Shown piece after piece: positions 8,801 through 16,613 of a stretch of 64,000 bases of DNA. The position numbers and the translations under genes are program-made. The DNA lies in the IMG/VR virus record IMGVR_UViG_3300005577_000030, positions 1-64,000 of that record. One strand, 5' to 3'. The stretch is from a virus. A model generated the notes under the pieces. It searched no databases. It was not told the origin of the DNA and worked only from the letters and a program-made list of their open reading frames with translations. How positions within the stretch are numbered: position 1 is the first letter of the stretch; every line of letters begins with the position of its first letter.

Positions 8801-11256
8801 GTTCATTTATTAACATTCCACTTACTCTAACATCACAAGAATATGGTGATGGTGGTGGTAATATGGATTGGATTGTTTGTATTGATGAGTATGGTGGTAT
8901 AAAATATTATCCATTAGTTGAAAGTAAACGTGAATTATTAGTTATCGATCCAGATGCAGGCGTTAGTTATATAATTACATCTTATACATTTCCGGAATTA
9001 ATAAGTAATAAATCTGTAACTCCATTATATATAGTTAATGTTACTGTTACTGTCGTTGTGGGTAACAGTACTATTGTTTATAATTCATGTTCTGATGCGA
9101 GAAAATTTGTAAAAAATGAAACTAATTTAATTCCTCTTACTTGGGTAGGCAAAGAAATAAATGATTCAGATGTTTCTTCTACTACAGAATTAAATGGACA
9201 TTTTAACACTATCAATCAAATAATAACATGGATTAATTGGACTAAATCTCCGTCAAATTTAATTAAATTAAAGGGCAATATTATATTAAATAGTTCTTTA
9301 GATTTACGCTTTTTGCTTTATCCAACAGTTTTTGATGGTGAAAATGGAGCGAGTATTACTGTTAAAACAAATAGAGGTATATTACCTTCATTATTTGGAA
9401 ATATAACTTTTAAAAATATATCTTTTAATTGGATATTAGACAGTTTAACTTATGCAGCTGGAGATAATGTTAATTTAGATACATCAGGCTCTCCATCTTT
9501 AACTTCTTCTAATGGTCTTATCTATGTATTTAATGATTCTGATGATCTTAAAAACATAACTATTGATAATTGTGTATTTACTGGAACTTTTCCACAATCA
9601 CAAAGGCCACCATACATTGCATTTATCGCTAATACATTTAATGCAAGATTTAATAATATTAAAATCACAAATAATCAATTCAATGATCCATTTGGTTTAA
9701 ATAACCAATGCGCTATAGCTATTGTAAGCTTAGGGACTAGTAACATTAGTAGTAACTTAACTGATTCGGGTTTATCAAATTCTGTAATTGATAACAATAT
9801 TGCTAATAATAACCAAAGCATCATTGTTAGCACTTTAGCTAATAATACTCTTAATAGAACTGCATTTTTTTGTTCTAATGTAAATATTAGTCGAAATAGA
9901 GTTGGTGCTATCGGTTATTTAATAAGTTCATATTTCGAAAGTAGTTTAGTATCTGTTTATAAATTTGATTCTAGCGGATTAAATATATTTAATAATACAA
10001 CAACATATATTGGTACTTTAGATAGCACTGGTAAAATTTTAGATGACCATTTTTATTCTATTAATAATGTTGGTTCCGGTGATGTTATTATTAAAGATAA
10101 TTTTACATCACTTATTTTCTGTAATTTTTATCCATGTTATAACACCGGAAATACAGAATATGGTGAATCATTATTGATTTCTGGTAATAAATTAAGATTT
10201 CCAACTAATTTTAGTTCATTAATTACAGCTTATGGTTATCCAGATTCTAGCACTGCAATTTCTGTAGTTGGCTGGGTAAATAGACCTGGTGGTTCAACTA
10301 CATTACAAACTGATGCAAGAATAGTTCAAATATTAGATAATAATATTATTTATACTGTCAATTCAGTTTCTAATACTGTTTTATCTTATGATCGAGGCAT
10401 TAATGTAGAATCAACTGGCGCAATTATAAGAGGAAATGTAATTAGAAACTTCCACTTATATGGAATTAATTTTGATAATAATATTGACCGTAATAAACCT
10501 GTAAAAGTTGATATTGTAGGAAATCAACTTTATAATATAATTACTACGGCTACTCATTATATTGGCATGAGTGATAATGGTGGAAATAGTACTTACTTTA
10601 CCTGTGTAAATAACTTTTTTGATACAACAAGTACTAACGGTTTACCAGAATATATGATTGGAAGAGGCAATATAAATCCAACGAATTTTATTATTAAAGA
10701 TAATACCAATCAAACAGATTCATTTGCTATTAGAGCTATTGATTTTGGTAAAATTGTTTATGATGGCGGTGGTGTTAATTACGAACCTCTGTTTAATCCA
10801 AGTCCATTTATTGGCCCTGATTCTATTGCTTATTATCCTACTGGTAGTTTATCTAGTCCTGGTAATTTTTCACAACTAACTGTTAAGATGAATTTAAATT
10901 CATCAGGATTTACTTGGTTCCTTCCCATTTCATCTATTAAACAAAACGTTAAATTTAAATCCGCCAAAATATATTATACACAAATAGAAAATGCCAGTGT
11001 TACTAACCAATTGTTTTTAAGATTAAGAGATGCTAGATATTTTAGCGGATTAATACCTACAGGTGGACCAGATATTACTATTTCGATAGTTAGTACAAAT
11101 ATCACAGGTAATGCCAGTGGCTTTATTGAATTAAGTTTATCAACTCTGTATCAAATGACGGATAGTTTAAGTTTAGAAGTTATATTTGAGCCAGGAGGGG
11201 GAGTGGGAGATAGAACTCTCTACTTAGAACCATTATTGTATACTTTTATTTATTGA
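5887..11256 (+). CDS. Giant tail fibre or spike with beta-helix region
   Basis: A 1,789-residue protein starting at ATG after AAGGTG. The N-terminal part has Ala/Leu/Asn helical stretches and His-rich segments (SHIAGG, ASHIDINAHP, THRATQHSNG) typical of trimeric fibre shafts. The middle is beta-rich. Residues about 1,170-1,620 show short repeated Asn/Ile units such as NITIDNCVFTG, IKITNNQFND and NISRNRVG, characteristic of a right-handed parallel beta-helix as in tailspike depolymerases and pectate lyases. The last 170 residues look like a beta-sandwich cap. I infer receptor binding or surface-polysaccharide degradation; catalytic residues cannot be assigned by eye. Its stop overlaps the convergent lipoprotein gene by 7 bases. 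Confidence 0.7.
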   Translation: MSNFPTVLDDDNSIYRIDDNLSELGVFTINQLRSAVFAIEGYLGLTGPGSLSSMSSRLDVSLNPDGTIKASALTSVGLATLPIVNSQVGTNAGILESKLHLDYGTSDLHTLIQANSTLLNSLSVFEAALEVKVNSHIAGGPASNLRHVASHIDINAHPTDSRDGSFTWGGLIDKDGYQLTATNVAGALDQINTTLTGHQNQVLDAHPASAISVDTSNFSELLATSENVQQVLENIDDIELLQLGTHRATQHSNGIPKAARSLNLSSATTLGSDGYNLEVVSSTPCQTFVAHNPPGIAPIDNVSVGDSIITFKPATNVGSVFDAKFSQVKVGDIIRINYGSIEDIRRVESIRFTPGSEWVIRINGVNLIDTDGYTALARIDRPLYDSNTSGVLAVAAANPVPLASFAILGSVIIGDPRGATALGMNFDVNKFTSKNYNLYLELYPTGNPADHVIKLPAVDVTGNAGATPGLYTLDDIVTATNNAFRATGYNFRFIAYSVNGNFGIMLADSIDGASFAIINGSNATGSLTNGTYVHNVIGDADGLHIDPLGFGFENANLASPTYQASWLDATAAQIPTKIIHPVKSRNYIVNGRPFDNFKQKDLTTNGFWVADIDSKNITGISVEVTYKVNTVLDTAGLKPGKTIIVQPAVGYSDPLYKDVDYGRFIIKSVVFNNCHCVNDYTLITVINGVHGTSNPLSITSNTGLPVRLYFGEDSVGFDDQNIIDQSDTSINYHRFHEIYISDQKTTFSHERARMAYTTETSNLLDTSNWHILSVSPKFRGYKDTSGSLLNKYIRLLITNYNSQSGEFDGYLGERDNVTNHIFNTGRLIRGKKNVPVKFYDDTDLDYIEFVFKDESTSLPTTVIPTNKWLDIEIFPSLLLDQELLPLASCEVNWTPLAGRNIISYVKNLKQYGSISELEFTQSAVNFITSGDRFLHGNGILSGFDADIALGSNKVLVHGGTALVNGKIVTSNSSFINIPLTLTSQEYGDGGGNMDWIVCIDEYGGIKYYPLVESKRELLVIDPDAGVSYIITSYTFPELISNKSVTPLYIVNVTVTVVVGNSTIVYNSCSDARKFVKNETNLIPLTWVGKEINDSDVSSTTELNGHFNTINQIITWINWTKSPSNLIKLKGNIILNSSLDLRFLLYPTVFDGENGASITVKTNRGILPSLFGNITFKNISFNWILDSLTYAAGDNVNLDTSGSPSLTSSNGLIYVFNDSDDLKNITIDNCVFTGTFPQSQRPPYIAFIANTFNARFNNIKITNNQFNDPFGLNNQCAIAIVSLGTSNISSNLTDSGLSNSVIDNNIANNNQSIIVSTLANNTLNRTAFFCSNVNISRNRVGAIGYLISSYFESSLVSVYKFDSSGLNIFNNTTTYIGTLDSTGKILDDHFYSINNVGSGDVIIKDNFTSLIFCNFYPCYNTGNTEYGESLLISGNKLRFPTNFSSLITAYGYPDSSTAISVVGWVNRPGGSTTLQTDARIVQILDNNIIYTVNSVSNTVLSYDRGINVESTGAIIRGNVIRNFHLYGINFDNNIDRNKPVKVDIVGNQLYNIITTATHYIGMSDNGGNSTYFTCVNNFFDTTSTNGLPEYMIGRGNINPTNFIIKDNTNQTDSFAIRAIDFGKIVYDGGGVNYEPLFNPSPFIGPDSIAYYPTGSLSSPGNFSQLTVKMNLNSSGFTWFLPISSIKQNVKFKSAKIYYTQIENASVTNQLFLRLRDARYFSGLIPTGGPDITISIVSTNITGNASGFIELSLSTLYQMTDSLSLEVIFEPGGGVGDRTLYLEPLLYTFIY

Positions 11257-12080
11257 GAATCGCAACAAAAAACTATTCCATTTTGAAACTTTCCAGGAAC
11301 TAAAATACAGGAAGGGTCAGGTGGATTAGTTTCATAATCTGCTGGAGGATTAAAACATGCATATACTTGATATAAATTATATGGATAAGCTAAAGGGCAA
11401 GTTTTTCCAGGTAAATAATTACATCCGCCAGTACAAATATTAGCATCAATTGGTGGTAATAATTGTAAAATCGGCTGCTCTGGCATTTGTGTGTTTATTG
11501 TATAATGATGAAAACTATAATCATACGCGCCTCCACCTTCATAACAAACTTGATATGGATCTTTACAACTTCCACAATTAATTGTTCCACCACAATTATC
11601 TGACATCATACCGCATTCTACTACATTTACATTTTTATGATTATAATTTTCACTAATATTCTTTTGTACTGTATTTGGATATATTTGATTATATGAATTA
11701 TGAGAAGCTAAAGTTTTTGCATAATCTTCACAAGTTAAAGGTTTACAAGCAGCACCACCAGTTCCTGCATTTCCTCCGTGTGACATGCTTCCTCCAATAT
11801 TTACCATTCCAGAAGACCCACCTATATTACTCACTCCAGCTGTACTCCCTCCAGTTTCTAAATCAGAACCACCTATATTATTCATTCCAGCTGTACTCCC
11901 TCCAGTTTCTAAATCAGAACCACCAGTAGATAAACCAGCAGTTCCAGCATTACTAAATCCAGCTTCAGAATTAGCAAATCCGGCTTCACCTATATTATTT
12001 ACTGATTCAGCTGAAAATTTATCTCCACAACCACTTAAAATCATCATAATTCCAATAAATTTAAAAAGTTTCATTTTCAT
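11250..12080 (-). CDS. Lipoprotein moron with Gly/Ser/Thr repeats
   Basis: This is the only gene convincingly on the minus strand. It begins MKMKLFKFIGIMMILSGCGD: a lysine-rich start, a hydrophobic core and the lipobox LSGC, so it should be a signal peptidase II substrate lipidated on Cys18. A low-complexity Gly/Ser/Thr/Asn stretch with a 17-residue tandem repeat follows, then a Cys-rich domain (CKPLTCEDY, CGMMSDNCGGTINCGSC). That Cys/Gly pattern and GGSxGTGG linkers are, in my knowledge, common in secreted proteins of Myxococcota-type bacteria. A second ATG at 12074 lies better spaced from the AAGGAG site. With its own promoter and no neighbours on its strand, it looks like a moron expressed in the infected host, perhaps altering the cell surface. 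Confidence 0.75.
   Translation of the reverse strand: MKMKLFKFIGIMMILSGCGDKFSAESVNNIGEAGFANSEAGFSNAGTAGLSTGGSDLETGGSTAGMNNIGGSDLETGGSTAGVSNIGGSSGMVNIGGSMSHGGNAGTGGAACKPLTCEDYAKTLASHNSYNQIYPNTVQKNISENYNHKNVNVVECGMMSDNCGGTINCGSCKDPYQVCYEGGGAYDYSFHHYTINTQMPEQPILQLLPPIDANICTGGCNYLPGKTCPLAYPYNLYQVYACFNPPADYETNPPDPSCILVPGKFQNGIVFCCDSQ
11836..11937 (-). repeat. Tandem 51-bp repeat in the lipoprotein gene
   Basis: Two adjacent 51-base units share an identical run of about 38 bases (11836-11873 and 11887-11924). They encode GGSDLETGGSTAGMNNI and its near copy ending VSNI, with a further degenerate copy beyond. The repeat keeps the frame (17 codons), so copy number could vary without breaking the gene. 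It probably acts as a flexible spacer between the lipid anchor and the Cys-rich domain. Confidence 0.8.
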
Positions 12081-12095
12081 TTTCTCCTTGAACTT

Positions 12096-12124
12096 AAATT
12101 AAACACTCAAAAATCTATTGTCAA
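12096..12124 (-). promoter_or_regulatory. Sigma-70-type promoter of the lipoprotein gene
   Basis: On the minus strand a perfect -35 box TTGACA (12119-12124) is followed by a 17-base spacer and the -10-like hexamer TAATTT (12096-12101). The ribosome binding site AAGGAG (12084-12089) and the start codon lie just downstream. The exact -35 match with ideal spacing allows transcription by unmodified host RNA polymerase, independent of the rightward late operon. Confidence 0.65.
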
Positions 12125-12180
12125 GAGCATAGATAATTTAATATATTTCCTAGAAACTATAGATATTTATGCATTAATAT

Positions 12181-12987
12181 ATGGCTACTGGTGGTATTAA
12201 TTTTGGCTCAACTACTGATTTATATAAAATATATTCAATAGTTCAAAATAATTTTATTAGATATACTAAAGATATTATTCTATCCACTCTTAAGGAATTT
12301 TTTGCTAAAGATTCCATGTATCATTATGTTTATGATGAATACGGTTTTGCTAAAGTTAATGATCATACTGACCAAAATATTAATGCTGGCCTTCATGATG
12401 ATTTAACTACTAGAATTTATATAGGTGAATTAAATAGATTCAATGTAATTCACTATCCATCCGTTCTAGTTGGATTTACTGGCGCAAGATCCGTACCAAT
12501 TTCATTAAATCGCGATCAAGGAAGAGTTGATTATGTCACAACTACTTTCATTGATGGATACGGAAATGAAAAAACCGCCCAAACTCCCTACGCCTATATC
12601 CTGTCTGGCGCTTGGGAAGGATCTATCTCAATTGATGTTTACTCTAAAGGCGTTCGAGAAAAAGACGATCTTATCGAATTAATTTCCATATTATTCGTAG
12701 ATTTAGCTTGGAATAGCCTTTATCGAGCCGGTGTTGCCATAAAACCTAATGTCCAAATAGGGTCCTTAGGTTTTAGTGATGATAGAAATGATCGGCTTTA
12801 TAAACAATCTATTACGCTTGAATTTAGAACAGAATGGCGTAGAGAAATATTAGTTAAAAATATCCTCGAAGTTATAAATTTTTGCGCAGATTTTGGTGAA
12901 CTTTTAACCGACCCAGCTCAATTAGCTCCAAATTTGTCTATTAAAGAATCAATTAATTTATTAGATAACATAAATATTTTAGCTTAA
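12181..12987 (+). CDS. Virion protein upstream of sheath; possible tail terminator
   Basis: A 268-residue protein starting at ATG. Its first third is helical (LYKIYSIVQNNFIRYTKDII); the rest contains mixed beta segments (RIYIGELNRFNVIHYPSVLVG, GSISIDVYSKG, KQSITLEFRTEW). I recognise no family by sequence. Its position directly before the sheath gene and its size recall the sheath-terminator gp15 of T4 (about 270 residues), so tail terminator or neck protein is a positional inference. The second half uses more C-ending codons, as the sheath gene does. One DGY tripeptide (IDGYGNE) is present. Confidence 0.5.
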   Translation: MATGGINFGSTTDLYKIYSIVQNNFIRYTKDIILSTLKEFFAKDSMYHYVYDEYGFAKVNDHTDQNINAGLHDDLTTRIYIGELNRFNVIHYPSVLVGFTGARSVPISLNRDQGRVDYVTTTFIDGYGNEKTAQTPYAYILSGAWEGSISIDVYSKGVREKDDLIELISILFVDLAWNSLYRAGVAIKPNVQIGSLGFSDDRNDRLYKQSITLEFRTEWRREILVKNILEVINFCADFGELLTDPAQLAPNLSIKESINLLDNINILA

Positions 12988-13090
12988 CTAACAAAATTAT
13001 TAAAATAAGGGGATAATAACATATTATTTTGAGGTAATAATATCACATAAGATCAAGTTGTTATCAAATAATTTTTTTGAGGATTAATAA

Positions 13091-15547
13091 ATGTCAAATA
13101 TTCCTGGCGCACCAAACGCTCTTCCTAACACATATTCTGAAGTTACCACGTTATCAAGCGGTGTTTCTGTTCCTGGTGGCATTCGACTTGCCGCTATAAT
13201 GGGAGAAGGAGCTCGCGTCGAAACTCTTATCTCAAGCGCCAGAGGATCAGGAAATGATGGCCTTAATTCCACTTATACCAATACTACTGGTCGTGATGGT
13301 CGCCACTTCTTAGTCAGTAAATATCCTCTCATTAGCAATCGTACTACTCTTTATAAAAACGGTATCCCACTAGTAGGTTTAGAAGATTCCATTGATTCAA
13401 GTTCATTTCCCTCTCAATATGATTACCGTGTCGAAATTGCTACAGGTAGAATCGAATTACAAACTGCAGCTCTAGTTGATCAGGGTGGAGCTTTTTATTC
13501 AGCCTCTGCTCTTAACGTAGGTACAGGTACAATTAATTCATTACAACTTTTAGATGTTAACGCCCCTACTGAAACTTGGACTATCCGCTGCACTTCCGTT
13601 ATTCGTGATGGTTATGGCGCTCCTATTGATGGCTATGCTAAATTTATTGCTCAAGGTTCTGTTTCTGGTTTAGTTCTCGATGGTTATGGAAATCAAATCG
13701 TTTGGCAATCAAATGGCGTAACTGTTAATAATGGAATATTAACATTTAATATTACTGAAGGTTTAACTGCCCTCCGTGAAGGTGATAAATTTATTATTAA
13801 AGTTAAGAGTGGAGCCTTATTAAACGGTGATTCTCTTTCTGTTACTTATATCGCAGAAAGTGATATTAATGATATTGAATTTTTTGATGATATTAATAAA
13901 TTAACCGCAAAACATGGGTACTCAAGTTTAACTAATAGACTTTCTTTAGGTGCTCAATTAGCTTTTGCAAACGTTCCTCCAGGTGTATTTACTTGCCAAA
14001 CTGCTCCCTCTGTTCCCCGCCGAATTTCTTATTTATTAAAAGATTCAGCTACCGGGAAAGTTACTAAAGATGATTTAATGTTTGATCTTCCTATCGGCGT
14101 AACACCCGATCCAGACTCAAGAATTAATTTCTTTATTACCGATCCAGTTACAGGTATCGAAACTCAAATTGTACCGAATAAAACTGCATTCTATGACCCT
14201 ACGTTAACAACTACTCCTCAATCATTTATATTCGGTGCAGGTTATACTTTTTCTTATACTGTTGTTATGGAAAATTCAGTTATCAAAGAAAGTAATGATG
14301 GCGTATTAACTGTTACAACTGGTACTCAAGCCACTTTATCCAGCTCTAATGTAAGTTTTAATATTGATGATCTTAGTGGAACAAGAAGCGTTTATATTTA
14401 TGACGCAACTAATTCACAAAATAATGGCGTCGCTACCGTTGTTTCTGTTAAAAATGGTATCGTAACTCTAACTAAAGGTGGTGGTTTCGTTACTGAATCT
14501 CATATCGTTTTTGAAGTTACCGATTCTGCTGCGAAAACTGCTAAAATCTTATTTACCGATGATTTAGTATTAAGTTTAGGTCAATCATTACGCGCTACTC
14601 TAGTTGATGTTAAAGATGCAGATTTCTTTGATGTTGGCTGGACTACCGCTTATGAAGCTCTAGAAAAAATTGATTGTGATATCGTTGTTCCTCTTCCTTC
14701 TCAAACAATTTCCGCTATTTTCTCAGAAGGTAAACAACATGTTACCACTATGAGTAATATCGAAAATCAAAAAGAACGTGTATTATTTATCGGTGCAATT
14801 CGTGGTCTAGCTCCAGAAAATGTAATTGGTACCACTGATGCTGCCGTTGAAGATATCGGTGTTCTCGAAGGTATTCAAGGTGATGATGTATCCGAAGTAT
14901 TAGCCGGAAATGTTGAAGATCTCGCAAATTATGGTGTTCAAGCTGCTTATGGCGATACCTTTAGAGTTGTTTATTTCTACCCTGATGAAATCGTTGTTCA
15001 AATTGGCGCCGATAGAACCATAGTTGATGGCTTCTTTATCGCTGCTGCTGCTGCTGGTTTCTTATCTGGCGTAACTAATATCGCAATTCCGTTAACTAAT
15101 AAAACATTATCTGGATTTACGATTCTCCGTGATAAGATTTTCCGCCCAATTACATTACAGCAAATTGCAGCTGCTGGTATTACTTTATTACAACCAGTTT
15201 CTGGTGGTGGTAAAGTATTATGGGGTAAAACAACTACATTAAGTGGTTTCCCTGAAGAAGAAGAAATCAGCATCGTTTTTATTAGAGACCGTGTTGCTAA
15301 GATTATGAGAGCCAGTTTCTTAGGGTTTATTGGTGGAGCTGAATCAAGTGCTCTACAAGGATCTCTAATGTCACGTGCTACTGGTATATGCAATAGTTTG
15401 GTTACTCAGGGTCTAATTACTGCTTATAAAGGTTTGAAGATTGCCAGAGATTCTGTTGATCCGAGGCAATGGAACCTATCTCTTCAGATACAACCCACCT
15501 ATCCGGTCAATTGGATCTTTATTAATATCGGCATTGGCATTTTATAA
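13091..15547 (+). CDS. Contractile tail sheath protein
   Basis: An 818-residue protein. The N-terminus (SSGVSVPGGIRLAAIMGEG) and C-terminus (from about residue 733, RVAKIMRASFLGFIGG, then DPRQWNLSLQIQPTYPVNWI and a hydrophobic NIGIGIL end) match the form of myovirus sheath proteins, in which the conserved C-terminal domain inserts into neighbouring subunits. It is longer than T4 gp18 (659 residues), so variable surface domains are probably inserted in the middle (residues about 130-480, beta-rich). A 103-base leader holds an AT-rich inverted repeat and GAGG 8 bases before ATG. The frequent C-ending codons suggest high expression. Three DGY motifs occur. Confidence 0.9.
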   Translation: MSNIPGAPNALPNTYSEVTTLSSGVSVPGGIRLAAIMGEGARVETLISSARGSGNDGLNSTYTNTTGRDGRHFLVSKYPLISNRTTLYKNGIPLVGLEDSIDSSSFPSQYDYRVEIATGRIELQTAALVDQGGAFYSASALNVGTGTINSLQLLDVNAPTETWTIRCTSVIRDGYGAPIDGYAKFIAQGSVSGLVLDGYGNQIVWQSNGVTVNNGILTFNITEGLTALREGDKFIIKVKSGALLNGDSLSVTYIAESDINDIEFFDDINKLTAKHGYSSLTNRLSLGAQLAFANVPPGVFTCQTAPSVPRRISYLLKDSATGKVTKDDLMFDLPIGVTPDPDSRINFFITDPVTGIETQIVPNKTAFYDPTLTTTPQSFIFGAGYTFSYTVVMENSVIKESNDGVLTVTTGTQATLSSSNVSFNIDDLSGTRSVYIYDATNSQNNGVATVVSVKNGIVTLTKGGGFVTESHIVFEVTDSAAKTAKILFTDDLVLSLGQSLRATLVDVKDADFFDVGWTTAYEALEKIDCDIVVPLPSQTISAIFSEGKQHVTTMSNIENQKERVLFIGAIRGLAPENVIGTTDAAVEDIGVLEGIQGDDVSEVLAGNVEDLANYGVQAAYGDTFRVVYFYPDEIVVQIGADRTIVDGFFIAAAAAGFLSGVTNIAIPLTNKTLSGFTILRDKIFRPITLQQIAAAGITLLQPVSGGGKVLWGKTTTLSGFPEEEEISIVFIRDRVAKIMRASFLGFIGGAESSALQGSLMSRATGICNSLVTQGLITAYKGLKIARDSVDPRQWNLSLQIQPTYPVNWIFINIGIGIL

Positions 15548-15582
15548 AAAAATAAAATTTCAAAAATCGATATACTTTTGAA

Positions 15583-15620
15583 GTTGGTATGTATTTTATT
15601 ATGGAAGAATACATACCGAC
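15583..15620 (+). promoter_or_regulatory. Hairpin covering the start of the split HNH gene
   Basis: A 13-base left arm (15583-15595) pairs with a 13-base right arm (15608-15620) with a single G-U pair; the inner 10 pairs, ggtatgtatt and aatacatacc, are perfect. The 12-base loop contains the ATG at 15601, and the upstream ATG at 15589 is inside the left arm. It lies 36 bases after the sheath stop. Start occlusion is therefore likely when the mRNA is read through from the sheath promoter. No U-tract follows, so it is not a normal terminator. Confidence 0.65.
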
Positions 15621-15813
15621 ACCAGAAGTGATAGAAGAAATTAAACAATTACTTGAACAAAAGTGGTCTATTAATAAAATTGCCAAAAAATTCAATGTTG
15701 GTTGGAGAGTTATTAAAAAAATAGTTAATAAAAATAATTTTGTAAATAGACAATGTCATGCATCGATTCTAGAAAATGAAGAATTAGTAAATTCTATAAA
15801 AAAAATTATATGA
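15589..15813 (+). CDS. N-terminal fragment of a frameshifted HNH endonuclease
   Basis: A 74-residue frame (63 if the ATG at 15601 is used) encoding a helix-turn-helix: IEEIKQLLEQKWSINKIAKK followed by FNVGWRVIKKIVNKNN, as in homeodomain-like DNA-binding segments of homing enzymes. It ends at TGA just after a run of eight A (15798-15805). Removing one A would continue the frame as KKLYDEMVPLRGIAKELN, directly into the next gene. So this and the next frame look like one gene split by a single-base homopolymer indel, or joined by slippage. Confidence 0.6.
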   Translation: MYFIMEEYIPTPEVIEEIKQLLEQKWSINKIAKKFNVGWRVIKKIVNKNNFVNRQCHASILENEELVNSIKKII

Positions 15814-15817
15814 TGAA

Positions 15818-16549
15818 ATGGTTCCTTTAAGAGGGATTGCAAAAGAATTAAATTTATCTTTTAAATCAATACTTAAAATTTGTGAAAAATTAAATTTAAA
15901 TTATAGAGAATTAAAAGGTGGTAAAAAAGCAATAATTAGACCAACAGAAAAAATTTGTACAAATAATGATGGAAAAGGTTGTGGTATTAAAAAACCAATT
16001 GATCAATTTAGATGTTTAACCAGAACTAGAAATAGTGGAAACTCATATATTTATTATTCAACATATTGTTTAGAATGTGAACCTAAATATAATCTTGTTT
16101 CTTCTAGAAATCATTATAAAAATAATAAGCAAATATACAGGATGCGAAATAAAAGAATACGGGAAAAAATGAAAACAAATCCCGTTTTAAAATTACGAGC
16201 TAGAGTATCTGGAGCTGTGTTAAAGCAATTACGTAAGTACCATGGTTCAAAACAAAATAATTCAATTATGAAATATTTACCATATTCTATTAAAGAATTA
16301 GTTGATCATTTAGAGGCTCAATTTAAAGAACCTGGTAATGAATGGATGAATTGGGAAAATTATGGAAATTATAAGTTTGGAAAAGGCAGAAAGTGGCATA
16401 TTGATCATATAGTACCACAATCTGCTTTACCATTTGACTCTATGGAACATCCTAATTTTTTAAAATGTTGGGCTTTAGAAAACTTAAGACCATTAGACGC
16501 AGTTGAGAATATTTCAAAAGGAAATAAAATAATTAACATAAATAAATAA
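15818..16549 (+). CDS. HNH homing endonuclease, C-terminal part
   Basis: A 243-residue frame beginning with a second helix-turn-helix (LRGIAKELNLSFKSILKICE). Four cysteines in a zinc-ribbon arrangement follow (CTNNDGKGC, then YCLEC), then a basic region, and finally the nuclease core HIDHIVPQSAL with NLRPLDAVENISKGNK, matching the H-N-H metal-finger layout. It sits between sheath and tube genes, a typical place for free-standing homing endonucleases. The apparent ATG at 15818 is probably internal to the original reading frame (see the upstream fragment). Codons are mostly A/T-ending, unlike the C-rich sheath and G-rich tube genes on either side. Confidence 0.8.
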   Translation: MVPLRGIAKELNLSFKSILKICEKLNLNYRELKGGKKAIIRPTEKICTNNDGKGCGIKKPIDQFRCLTRTRNSGNSYIYYSTYCLECEPKYNLVSSRNHYKNNKQIYRMRNKRIREKMKTNPVLKLRARVSGAVLKQLRKYHGSKQNNSIMKYLPYSIKELVDHLEAQFKEPGNEWMNWENYGNYKFGKGRKWHIDHIVPQSALPFDSMEHPNFLKCWALENLRPLDAVENISKGNKIININK

Positions 16550-16613
16550 CAAGTATTTAAATAATGCAGGGTAAGTTATGCATATTAAAACATAATTTTA
16601 TGAGGAACTTATC

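Noticed and set aside
11675-12102. Plus-strand frames opposite the lipoprotein gene (84 and 105 codons)
   Set aside because: Their Pro/Leu-rich repeats are translations of the Gly/Ser repeats on the other strand; the minus-strand gene has promoter, ribosome site and signal peptide.
13000-13090. Sheath leader region as a promoter
   Set aside because: The AT-rich inverted repeat is visible but I found no convincing -35/-10 pair or repeated element, so no promoter is called.
13084-13272. Minus-strand frame of 62 codons over the sheath start
   Set aside because: It lies fully opposite the sheath gene, has no ribosome site and only mirrors its codons.
14998-15393. Minus-strand frame of 131 codons within the sheath gene
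   Set aside because: The sheath is certain on the plus strand; the shadow has low-complexity runs and no initiation signal.
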